DNA of 64,000 nt from Leptospiraceae bacterium (GTDB lineage: Bacteria > Spirochaetota > Leptospiria > Turneriellales > Turneriellaceae). Both the position numbers and the translations under genes were made by a program. The first letter of the stretch is position 1. Each line of letters opens with the position of its first letter. The DNA lies in contig JANWWS010000018.1 of assembly GCA_025055765.1 (NCBI GenBank), forward strand, positions 41,605 to 105,604, in the 5' to 3' direction. Shown here one piece after another: positions 56,826-64,000 of this stretch. Below the pieces are notes generated by a model, which was not told the DNA's origin, did no database searches, and saw only the letters and a program-made list of their open reading frames with translations.

Positions 56826-57638
56826 TTAGCTGTGGCTTACCTGCGGTACCACATTAAGATACTCCATTCTCTCGCGTAAGATCTTTTCTCTAGTTTCGTA
56901 ATAATTTTTTCTTTCAGGGAAAAATTGTGCGTATATTTGATATAGACGACATTCAAACATTAAAGCAGCATGTAAGTGCTGGCGCGCCTGGCTGCGAAAG
57001 TGATGATTATTTTCCAAAACTACATGACGGGTATTGAGTCTGTGGGATGGCAGACGCCGACATAACACGGCAATATTGCTGAGGGAAAGTCCTCCACCTA
57101 CACTTGTGAGCACCCCCCTTTTTTTTAGTTTGCGCAAAGCTATCCCTGTTTGGCGCATAACTTCTTCGTCATCGACCCCCAGATGCATGCTTTTTGAAAG
57201 ATCTCCTCTACCAATCGTTACCTGAGTTAAGCGAGAGAAGGACTCACTTTCTAGCATGTAATCGAGATTTTCTAAAGCAAGAGCGGTTTCTAAATTAATA
57301 GCAAGCTGGCAGCTTATTTTTTCTTGGGTCATAAGTTCTTCAGCAGTTTCTACAAAATTCCGCAGGGCATACGGAGATTCAATCATAGGAGCAAGGATCA
57401 TATCGACTCTTAGTCTAAGCATTTGCCGGATGTCATTTCGTGCCTCAGCACCTCCAATTTTTACAATGAGTGGTACGATGTTCATGCCTTTTTCTTGTGT
57501 TAGCTTTCTTAAAAGCGATATTTCTGACAAAGACATATCTTCAATTTCCGTGCCTGTCTTTAAAGCAACTACGTGGTGAAATTTCACTAAAGATAAGAGC
57601 TCTTCTCGTAAATCTTCTAGGAGGGAAGAATGGTCCAT
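56826..57638 (-). CDS. HpcH/HpaI aldolase/citrate lyase-family protein
   Basis: A 270-residue TIM-barrel protein. KIGGAEARNDIRQMLRLRVD, ILAPMIESPYALRNF and QVTIGRGDLSKSM match the HpcH/HpaI fold, in which E and D residues hold Mg2+. It lacks the longer N-terminal part of citrate lyase beta subunits. Such proteins in LPS or capsule gene sets act on sugar acids, but no partner is adjacent here. The substrate is unknown. Confidence 0.7.
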   Translation of the reverse strand: MDHSSLLEDLREELLSLVKFHHVVALKTGTEIEDMSLSEISLLRKLTQEKGMNIVPLIVKIGGAEARNDIRQMLRLRVDMILAPMIESPYALRNFVETAEELMTQEKISCQLAINLETALALENLDYMLESESFSRLTQVTIGRGDLSKSMHLGVDDEEVMRQTGIALRKLKKRGVLTSVGGGLSLSNIAVLCRRLPSHRLNTRHVVLENNHHFRSQARQHLHAALMFECRLYQIYAQFFPERKNYYETREKILRERMEYLNVVPQVSHS

Positions 57639-57726
57639 ATTTCTTTTTCGGATTTTTTCTTGAAACGCTCAAGGCTTTTTCTAAGCAGAGCTTTCATAAC
57701 GAAGAAAATTCTCCGAAAAAGAAAGC

Positions 57727-58554
57727 ATGCCACCACAAAGCGACTATTCAGAAAAACTGAGCCAGCGTAACGCCCTATTTGAGAAAGCTCTTCAATACGA
57801 AAAGGAACATAAGTGGAAAGATGCGCTTAAGGCATATCGCGAGGCCCTTAAGCTTGACACAAACTTCTTTGAAGCCTGGTTAAATGCAGGTGCTATATAT
57901 TCCCGTCAAGGAAAGATACAAAAAGCAATAGATTGCTACCGCCAAGCACTTCGCTGCCGTCAAGATAAGAAAGCCTTATATAATCTTGCCTCAGAGTTCT
58001 TCAAGCTATCGCAATATGAAGAAAGCCAACAAATGCTAGAGCGAGCTATCAGCCTTGATAAGGACTTTTTACAGGCTTATATTTTGTTGGCCTATGTATA
58101 TGAGAAACTTCGTCAGAGCCAAAAGGCAGAGGCGGCTATAAAAGAAGCACTGCGGCTTGATCCAGAGAATTATTCTGCACAACTTGCTCTTGTACTTTTG
58201 TATCTCGAATTAGATAAAAAGAACATGGCAGCACAATATCTTGAAAAATTACTGCAAAAAAAACCAAAAGATAGCTATCTTTTGCGCCTGAAGGCAAAGT
58301 TACTTTTGCAAGAAAACGATCTCCCCCAGGCCATAGGGCTTCTGCAGGAAATTGCTTCGGCCGATAAGAGAGTAAATGATATAGCAAAAGATCTAAGTCA
58401 TCTGCAGGATATAATGCGCGACAAAAAGCAGAAAATACTTGACAAAAAAAAGCTTAATAAGCGAGATTTATTTGACCTATCTATGCTTGAGTTTTTTTCT
58501 GGAAATCCACAAAGAGCTCTCGAAATCTTAAGCAAGGGGTTGCGTGAGGGCTAA
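57727..58554 (+). CDS. Tetratricopeptide-repeat protein
   Basis: A 275-residue protein with about six TPR units from residue 15 (AFEKALQYEKEHKWKDALKAYREALKL-like, then AIDCYRQAL, MLERAISLDKDFLQAYILLAY, AIKEALRLDPENYSA). There is no signal peptide, so it is probably cytoplasmic. Its stop overlaps the GTG start of the histidine kinase by 11 bases, and TPR partners are common for signalling proteins. Confidence 0.85.
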   Translation: MPPQSDYSEKLSQRNALFEKALQYEKEHKWKDALKAYREALKLDTNFFEAWLNAGAIYSRQGKIQKAIDCYRQALRCRQDKKALYNLASEFFKLSQYEESQQMLERAISLDKDFLQAYILLAYVYEKLRQSQKAEAAIKEALRLDPENYSAQLALVLLYLELDKKNMAAQYLEKLLQKKPKDSYLLRLKAKLLLQENDLPQAIGLLQEIASADKRVNDIAKDLSHLQDIMRDKKQKILDKKKLNKRDLFDLSMLEFFSGNPQRALEILSKGLREG

Positions 58555-60136
58555 TACCAAGTTCCAAGAAATAAGAGAATACCGCAAGCAAGTCTTAGCC
58601 GAGTTACATACGGCGAAAATATACGCAAAATTAGACGATTTCTTGCGCTCCCGCTATGAAGGTAGGGCTTCCTATTTTATTTACACTTGGAGTGATGAGC
58701 GTGGCCGCTTCTCTCCCATGAATGAGGGGGATGTGCCACAAGAAAGGCTATTTTATCTTTACGACGAGGTCATATTATGGCTTGGCGACCAAGATCGGCT
58801 TTATACGCGCCAGCAAGTGGAAAATTATCATGAGCTTGAACAAATAAGACCGCGTTTACTTCAATTCCTTGACAAAACAAATTCTTACCTTGTCGCGCCG
58901 CTTTCTTTGAATCGTTCCTTACTTGCCTTTTTTTTAATAGGGGAAAAGAAAAGTGGCAAGTTTACCAATTCAGAACTTAGATACCTCGATGAAATCCGTA
59001 GTATTACCACCCTAGCCTTAGCGAATGCGGCTCTTTATGAAAGGCTTGAAGGTTTAAATCGATCTTTGGAGCAGAAGGTCCAGGAGCGCACGGAAGAATT
59101 GCGGGAAACTCAGGCGGTGTTGGCTCAAAATGAAAAATTAGCAAGCCTGGGAGTCATGGTTGCTGGCATTGCCCATGAAATTAACACACCAGCAGGTGTA
59201 ATTAAAGCAGGGGTTGAAAATCTAGCACAGCGCGTAGAGCACTTCTTAGAGCAGTTGCTGCCCAAAGAGCATTTTGGGGAGAGTGTTCTCTCTCTTTATG
59301 CTGCGTACAAAAGCCAAACAAGACCAGTTAGGGTAAGCCTCAACGCCACCGAGAAGTTTCGCCGGATCAAGAAGTTAAAAGAAGAGCTTGGTTCCCATTA
59401 CACCATGGACAAACTCCTTGAGAAAAAAATCGAGTTTATTGTAGAACACAATTTAGAGAGTCATGCGGAGGCCATACTGCAGTTAGAAGGCGAATCTTTT
59501 ACTCGCCTACAGGATCTTATTTCCATAAGTCGCAATTTAGCTAACATGGAACAGGCAATACAAAATATCATACGCATTATCAAGGCGTTAAAATATTATT
59601 CACATCTGGATCAATCTGAAATGGCCATGGCAGATCTGCGCGAGGGACTTGATAACACGCTCGTCATTCTCCAAAATCAACTTAAAAACCGCATACAGGT
59701 TATTCGCACCTATGAGGCAACCCCTCCCCTTTTATGTGTGGTTGGTGAGTTAAATCAAATTTGGACAAACCTTCTCTTAAATGCCGTGCAGGCCATTCAA
59801 GGAGAGGGCAAAATCTATGTATCTCTTTCGCGCCTAAGCTACACAAGTCTACCGGAACCAGGAACTGTTCTTGACGAAGATAAAATGCAAGCCATCCTCG
59901 AGGGAGGGGGTAGTCGCTATCTGCAGAAGGTCTCCATAACCGATACAGGCCCTGGCATACCTCCTGAAATCCGCCATAAAATCTTTGATCCTTTTTTTAC
60001 TACCAAAAAGCCAGGTGAAGGAACGGGGCTTGGACTTGGTATTGTAAAAAATATAGTTAAAAAGCATGGCGGGGTAATCTCGCTTTATTCAGAGCCGGGG
60101 CTTACTCGTTTCTCCATTTACTTACCTGAGAATTAA
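58544..60136 (+). CDS. Sensor histidine kinase, GAF-type
   Basis: A 530-residue soluble kinase with GTG start. A GAF-like domain occupies about 20-165 ([36 protein letters not shown]). A coiled coil (166-205) leads to the H-box [16 protein letters not shown] with H211. An extra stretch of about 85 residues separates the first and second dimerisation helices. N-box [10 protein letters not shown] and [19 protein letters not shown] plus GTGLGLGI complete the ATPase. No response regulator is nearby. Confidence 0.9.
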   Translation: MRANTKFQEIREYRKQVLAELHTAKIYAKLDDFLRSRYEGRASYFIYTWSDERGRFSPMNEGDVPQERLFYLYDEVILWLGDQDRLYTRQQVENYHELEQIRPRLLQFLDKTNSYLVAPLSLNRSLLAFFLIGEKKSGKFTNSELRYLDEIRSITTLALANAALYERLEGLNRSLEQKVQERTEELRETQAVLAQNEKLASLGVMVAGIAHEINTPAGVIKAGVENLAQRVEHFLEQLLPKEHFGESVLSLYAAYKSQTRPVRVSLNATEKFRRIKKLKEELGSHYTMDKLLEKKIEFIVEHNLESHAEAILQLEGESFTRLQDLISISRNLANMEQAIQNIIRIIKALKYYSHLDQSEMAMADLREGLDNTLVILQNQLKNRIQVIRTYEATPPLLCVVGELNQIWTNLLLNAVQAIQGEGKIYVSLSRLSYTSLPEPGTVLDEDKMQAILEGGGSRYLQKVSITDTGPGIPPEIRHKIFDPFFTTKKPGEGTGLGLGIVKNIVKKHGGVISLYSEPGLTRFSIYLPEN

Positions 60137-60881
60137 GATCGCTTGCCGGTTTCCAGTTCTCCTCTTGTAAATCATAATTATCTGAATATGGCTCTACGGG
60201 ACGGATTAAGGTTCGGGAAATCATGTAAAAAAGAATATATATCGCCAAGAAGGATATCCCCCCTGCTATGAGGTAGGCTAATACCTTACCATATATGGTA
60301 TTTCCCACTAAGTGTTGGGCAATAAGGCCGGCATCGGTTTTCATAATGGAACCTGAAAAAAAATCTTTAAGATCTATCAGCGAGTAAATTGTCGTAACCC
60401 CCCCGAGCAAAAATATTAGCACTCTCGCAAAAAATGGCATAAAAAGGGCGCTAACCCCAAAAAGTATACCCCATCCAAGACCAGGAACTTTGTTGTGAGT
60501 TAAACCTTTCGAAGGATTTTCATCTGGCTGGGGAATTACAATTAAGGCTAAAAAGAGTATAGCTACAAGAAATGCCACAAGACGGGTCCACTGATTCCTC
60601 AGGGCTAAATGAACCATAAGGGAGCCCCAAAACATACTGCCCAAATATCCCGCTAGAGCGATCAAGGGAATAATGCCGCCCCGGGTGGTGACGGAACCCG
60701 ACTCATTCCACCCCAAACCGATGGCTTCTACCTTACCACCTGTAAGAAGAGCTGCTAGGGCATGGGACAGTTCATGAAGATAAACCGTGAAGATTTTTAA
60801 GGGCACAAGATAGGGGTGATCCCATAGCTGACTTATCATTACCACAAGTGCAACAATAAAAATGGTTCTCCAAAAATACAT
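60102..60881 (-). CDS. M50B-type membrane metalloprotease-like protein
   Basis: A 259-residue polytopic protein with six or so hydrophobic helices. YLHELSHALAALLTGG provides the HExxH zinc motif (H36, E37, H40). The later SLIDLKDFF with an aspartate supplies the third ligand region typical of the M50B family. A charged C-terminal tail of about 45 residues follows. It would cleave within or near the membrane; a substrate is not known. It overlaps the barrel-like gene by one base and the kinase gene 3' end by 35. Confidence 0.75.
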   Translation of the reverse strand: MYFWRTIFIVALVVMISQLWDHPYLVPLKIFTVYLHELSHALAALLTGGKVEAIGLGWNESGSVTTRGGIIPLIALAGYLGSMFWGSLMVHLALRNQWTRLVAFLVAILFLALIVIPQPDENPSKGLTHNKVPGLGWGILFGVSALFMPFFARVLIFLLGGVTTIYSLIDLKDFFSGSIMKTDAGLIAQHLVGNTIYGKVLAYLIAGGISFLAIYILFYMISRTLIRPVEPYSDNYDLQEENWKPASDLNSQVSKWRNE

Positions 60882-61477
60882 TAGCCGATCCGATAAAGCA
60901 AGCTAAGTTGCAGGCGATAGCGCAGTGCCACTAAGTTATTTAAACCCACAAATTCGCCGCGCACAGGGGTGAGGTTCAAAGCCAACTCCCCTAGGGCATG
61001 AATAGCCACGAAATGCGAAATTTCTCTAAGAAAGGAGGGACCCAATCCTAAAAAAACATCAAAGCCACTAGATCTAGGCATCTTTTGATCGTTGTAATAA
61101 AAGGGGGCTGTATAGAATATATCGGTAAAAAAACGCAAATAAAAGAGAGGCCCTACACGATAAAGGAGTGCTGGCTGTATGAAGTAGTAATCTTGCGATC
61201 GCTTTGTTAAATCCTGTCGCCTACCTTGAATGCGCAAATGACTCAGGGTATGGTAAGCTAGGACTATTTCTCCCTGAAAGGGAGAGGGGTTCAGAAACAG
61301 AAAATCAGCGGCAACACCAGAGGCGGCGAAGCTAACAGAATATGGCTGTGTTGGGGATGTTTCTTGCATGTAAAAAAAACTACCGGCGACTCCCAGATGG
61401 TAACTTAAACCTTCACTCCCCCATAAGTTGCTAGCCCAGCTGAGCCAAAAAAAGGCGCGTTTTAGACAAGAAGGCAA
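60881..61477 (-). CDS. Outer-membrane beta-barrel-like protein
   Basis: A 198-residue protein with an N-terminal signal-like segment (MPSCLKRAFFWLSWASNLWG) followed by alternating hydrophobic strands rich in Y, F and G with short turns (DYYFIQPALLYRVGPLFYLR) and a C-terminal LQLSLLYRIG. This suits an eight-stranded outer-membrane barrel, although no named family is recognised. It is sandwiched between two intramembrane-protease-like genes on one strand. Confidence 0.55.
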   Translation of the reverse strand: MPSCLKRAFFWLSWASNLWGSEGLSYHLGVAGSFFYMQETSPTQPYSVSFAASGVAADFLFLNPSPFQGEIVLAYHTLSHLRIQGRRQDLTKRSQDYYFIQPALLYRVGPLFYLRFFTDIFYTAPFYYNDQKMPRSSGFDVFLGLGPSFLREISHFVAIHALGELALNLTPVRGEFVGLNNLVALRYRLQLSLLYRIG

Positions 61478-61482
61478 AGCTT

Positions 61483-62331
61483 TTAATCCCTTTGTCTTTC
61501 AAGTTGCTCGGACATCTTCTGTAAGAATTTTTTTTCCGCCGGGGTTAGGCTTGCCATCCCATGTTCACGAATTTTATCTAAGATTTTATCAAGTTTTTCT
61601 TCATCGCTGAGATCTTCTTCTAATATTTCTGGAAAAACCTTCTTCTTAAAGGTAAACCATTTCTTCTTTTGGGGGAAGAAAGATAATTTTGCCGAAATGT
61701 TCTTGCGCCCGATTTTCCACATGAGATAAAGATAGCCAGTTACAAGCCCCCCCAAATGACCCACATGGCTAATCTCGCTGGGCTCCTGGGAGTCAACGGT
61801 AAGATAAAAACTAATAAGTCCTAGAATGAGAACGAGGTACTTTATCTTAACGGGGATGACAAAAAATAGCAAAACTCGCCGCTCGGGCCAATTTACCGCA
61901 TAAGCTAAAAGTAAGCCAAAAATAGCTCCTGACGAACCAATGGTAGTTCCTGAGCTTTGACCTAGTACAAGTGGCAAAAAAATAATAAAAATGCCCGCTC
62001 CTAGGCCACAGACAAAATAATATATGAGAAATTCTCGTGACCCCCATAAAAGCTCAAGCTCGCTACCAAAGAGAACGAGGGCTAGCATATTGAAAAACAG
62101 ATGCCAAAAACCACCATGTAAGAAAAGATAGGTAAAAATTTGCCAGAGCCATCCCCGCTGTAATACCCCCTCCGCAGAAAGCGCGAATACATCGATCAGC
62201 TGGTTGGTATATGATTGCCGCCCTGTTTGGGAAAGGGCAAATTGCAGAAAGAAATCCATTAAGAAAACCCCTGTGGTGGCTAAAAGCAAGCCTCTCACCG
62301 CAGGAACGTAGCGCAGTTTTTGCCCCACCAT
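61483..62331 (-). CDS. Rhomboid-family intramembrane serine protease
   Basis: A 282-residue rhomboid. The opening loop HGGFWHLFFNMLAL, the nucleophile S134 in GSSGAIFGL and the base H192 in GHLGGLVTG form the catalytic set. Six transmembrane helices span about 15-205. The C-terminal cytosolic region (about 215-282) ends in DEEKLDKILDKIREHGMASL, a DUF6576-like tail common in bacterial rhomboids. It cleaves transmembrane helices; the substrate is unknown. Confidence 0.9.
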   Translation of the reverse strand: MVGQKLRYVPAVRGLLLATTGVFLMDFFLQFALSQTGRQSYTNQLIDVFALSAEGVLQRGWLWQIFTYLFLHGGFWHLFFNMLALVLFGSELELLWGSREFLIYYFVCGLGAGIFIIFLPLVLGQSSGTTIGSSGAIFGLLLAYAVNWPERRVLLFFVIPVKIKYLVLILGLISFYLTVDSQEPSEISHVGHLGGLVTGYLYLMWKIGRKNISAKLSFFPQKKKWFTFKKKVFPEILEEDLSDEEKLDKILDKIREHGMASLTPAEKKFLQKMSEQLERQRD

Positions 62332-62350
62332 ATTTCTTTAACCAGCTAGG

Positions 62351-62659
62351 CTATACGGCTAGAATGCGGTAGTATTTCTTTACGACACCCTTCTCTGGTA
62401 TGTATTTTTCGTAAAGGGCAATACTTTTTTTCAGCATCTGGCTCAAATCACGGATGAGAGGATCCACTAAATCTTCGGCCAAAAAGTTTTTCTCGGAGCC
62501 TCCCATATCCTTGGGCAAATTCTTAATGCAAAAGGCCTTTATTGCCCCCCAGTCAAGCCCATCCTTGCCTAATTTCTCTAAGTACTTATTTTCCGCCAAG
62601 AGCAGGGGCAAAAGCTGTTGCCTGTGAAGAGTCAATTTCTTCTCATAGTCCATCACCAT
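62351..62659 (-). CDS. Small hypothetical helical protein
   Basis: A 102-residue mainly helical, charged protein, without signal or membrane segment, upstream of the rhomboid gene with a 19-base gap. An alternative ATG two codons later (MDYEKK) may be the start. The length and composition resemble flagellar chaperone-like helical proteins, but this is only a resemblance; no family is recognised. Confidence 0.5.
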   Translation of the reverse strand: MVMDYEKKLTLHRQQLLPLLLAENKYLEKLGKDGLDWGAIKAFCIKNLPKDMGGSEKNFLAEDLVDPLIRDLSQMLKKSIALYEKYIPEKGVVKKYYRILAV

Positions 62660-62858
62660 CGATTATAGAGCACCAGCCCATTTGTCAAGTTCTTTCTAAA
62701 GAATGGGCTTCCCTAAGAAAGAGAGAAACGACCATGATGGATGAATAGAAACCATCCCAAAGAGGGATTTACTACCCATGCCCCATTTACGGCCACTAGC
62801 CGGATTTCTCGAAGTTCGTAAAGAACGGGGCCGTCGGTACCTTTTCTCTCCAAGGCAA

Positions 62859-62878
62859 AACGCGGCTTTTGCCGCGTT
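62859..62878 (-). terminator. Candidate terminator for the Fn3-type gene
   Basis: AACGCGGC and GCCGCGTT form a perfect 8-bp stem with a 4-base loop. On the minus strand a short TTTTG run follows. It lies 91 bases after the stop of the surface-protein gene at 62969, which suits an intrinsic terminator, though the T-run is weak. The rest of 62660-62968 shows no supported gene. Confidence 0.5.
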
Positions 62879-62968
62879 CTACCTATTCAAAAAGGCTCGC
62901 CCAGGTTTTGCCCACGGTATGCAGCCTATTTTGCCGGCAGGCATTGCGTGGATTAAGTCTCTTATTCG

Positions 62969-64000
62969 TTAAGGATCGCAATGGTTGTTGGAGTTATCTA
63001 AGAACTCGATCGCGTCAATGCTTAGGTTATACGAACCACCTACACCCACCCGAATCCTGAACGTATCCATAGCCCCGCCAGCAAGACCTGTCACATTGCA
63101 GACAGCAACTCGCCATGAACCTGATGTATTAATCGCTGTGAGTGTGTAACTAGCATTTGCGGGACTAATGGGAGTCGCAGAACTCACATCACTTGCTAAT
63201 TGCGTGTTTCCAATATTGCAATAATTAGCCGCTAGACCACCCGCCGAATGTAACTGGATCGACAGAGACCGTCCAGTGGAAGTACCTCGGATCCAGATAG
63301 CAACGCGCGTGCATGTACCAGGACTTACAGGCGTCGCATAGGATAAGATGTTGCCATTATTAGGACCCGTCGGGTTTGTATTGATATTAGCAGCCAGTGT
63401 GCCATGTTGAGGGCTGCTACTGTCCTGCGTAATATTTGTGGCTGCTGTCCCGCTAGCTGCAGGGCTTCCCGATGGTGGAGTTCCATAAACCCAACCAGTG
63501 GGTTGATTAGCACTTGCCCAGCTCTCAAAAGATTGCCATGGTACACCCGTCCCTGTAAACGTCGCGCTGTTGGTCGTGAGCGTTGCCGAGTCGCTGTTGC
63601 GCGTCACGTTGCTCACGCAAACACGGTAGCTAACCGGCGACTGCGAGCCAGTGGTGAGCGTCACCGTCATGCCCGAAAGCGAGGCCGCGCTCACGCTAAT
63701 CGCCGCTGCATCGGCACATGTGCCTGAACCGAGGACAATTTTGTAGTTGGATGCGTTTTCAGCCCCCGTCGCGCCCCCACCCGGCGTCGGCGCATGGCTG
63801 AAGACCACGTTGACTGTCGTGTTCGAGGTCGAGCTGGCGGAGTTGACGTTGAAGGCATCAACCGGCGTTGCGCTGCCCGTTACACCCGCAGACAGTGTCG
63901 CAGGCCCGGTATGGTTGGCGCAGACACGGTAATGGTATGTCGTGCCATTGGTCAGCCCGGAGTCAACATAGGTGCGGCCTGAGGCTCCCGGCGTCAGGTT
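62969..64000 (-). CDS. C-terminal part of a large Fn3/Ig-like repeat surface protein, partial
   Basis: The frame is open from the right edge to the TAA at 62969-62971 (343 residues shown). First comes a fibronectin-III-like repeat (SGLTNGTTYHYRVCANHTGP), then a bacterial Ig-like domain (VNVVFSHAPTPGGG, SPVSYRVCVSNVTRNSDS) and a C-terminal beta-sandwich (FESWASANQPTGWVYG, NILSYATPVSPGTCTRVAIW) of about 190 residues resembling carbohydrate-binding domains. The upstream part is clearly more GC-rich than the end. Such proteins are usually surface adhesins. A signal peptide cannot be seen because the start is outside the window. Confidence 0.75.
   Translation of the reverse strand, partial: NLTPGASGRTYVDSGLTNGTTYHYRVCANHTGPATLSAGVTGSATPVDAFNVNSASSTSNTTVNVVFSHAPTPGGGATGAENASNYKIVLGSGTCADAAAISVSAASLSGMTVTLTTGSQSPVSYRVCVSNVTRNSDSATLTTNSATFTGTGVPWQSFESWASANQPTGWVYGTPPSGSPAASGTAATNITQDSSSPQHGTLAANINTNPTGPNNGNILSYATPVSPGTCTRVAIWIRGTSTGRSLSIQLHSAGGLAANYCNIGNTQLASDVSSATPISPANASYTLTAINTSGSWRVAVCNVTGLAGGAMDTFRIRVGVGGSYNLSIDAIEFLDNSNNHCDP

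Noticed and set aside
62778..62972. A 64-residue plus-strand frame in the gap after the rhomboid cluster
   Set aside because: It contains the terminator-like hairpin, has no ribosome-binding site, and no family is recognised.
63404..63727. Plus-strand frame in the Fn3 gene
   Set aside because: It is a GC-rich antisense shadow of a repeat protein with no signature.

Overview
The window is a gene-dense (roughly 90 % coding), moderate-GC stretch of bacterial chromosome. It comes from a diderm, LPS-making organism: metal-dependent KdsA, a GT9 heptosyltransferase-like enzyme, Lol-type ABC components, several lipoproteins and a beta-barrel candidate. FapA, the DUF115 motility-accessory-like protein, FolE2, the metY-metX-metW cluster, the DUF1565-type beta-helix surface lipoprotein and loose spirochaete-style lipoboxes together suggest a spirochaete of the Leptospira lineage. 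That assignment is inference; the window has no rRNA. It contains no insertion sequence, prophage or CRISPR array.

Layout. 1-8.3 kb: end of a LolC/E permease and LolD, rlmN, an acyl-CoA dehydrogenase, a heptosyltransferase-like gene, tRNA-Asn, gyrA, and an alpha/beta-hydrolase that has lost catalytic residues. 8.4-13.3 kb: an unusually short SMC, DUF115, and a cysteine-free PerR/Irr-like Fur protein. 13.3-17.2 kb: a minus-strand operon (zinc-ribbon protein, ABC ATPase, lipoprotein, kdsA, a second related lipoprotein, tsaD, fur). 17.3-19.3 kb: rpsT overlapping tRNA-Val, a triple DnaA-box-like repeat, mrp and an orphan DctQ-like membrane protein. 19.4-29.9 kb: folE2, an MFS transporter, mtnA-lysS, deoC, sucCD, ndk-ispA-tlyA. 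30.0-30.7 kb: a decayed DEAD/DEAH helicase of the YprA/Hrq1 type, visible only when frames are joined. 30.7-38.4 kb: an aspartoacylase-like enzyme, gap, metY-metX-metW and a large surface lipoprotein. 38.5-46.1 kb: gcvH-gcvPA without gcvPB, nuoAB without nuoC onward, an OppD-type ATPase, RNase H, a DinG-type helicase and an EVE-domain protein. 46.1-52.6 kb: a spore-photoproduct-lyase-like radical SAM enzyme coupled to a nucleosidase-like protein, CCA/poly(A) polymerase, and an mscS-fapA operon. 52.7-62.7 kb: dnaE-purN, an HpcH-like protein, TPR protein and histidine kinase, then a rhomboid/barrel/M50 cluster. 62.9-64.0 kb: the C-terminal end of a mosaic Fn3-type surface protein whose GC content jumps within the gene.

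Genes are strongly packed. Co-directional neighbours often overlap by ATGA, TAATG or about 11 bases. Nine of ten intact convergent protein-gene pairs overlap at their 3' ends, four by exactly 4 bases. Both tRNA genes lack an encoded CCA end, consistent with the cca gene at 48.1 kb. TTG and GTG starts are frequent. Functions seen include methionine synthesis, TCA-cycle substrate-level phosphorylation, glycine cleavage, LPS core synthesis, replication and chromosome maintenance (gyrA, smc, dnaE), and surface and signalling proteins.
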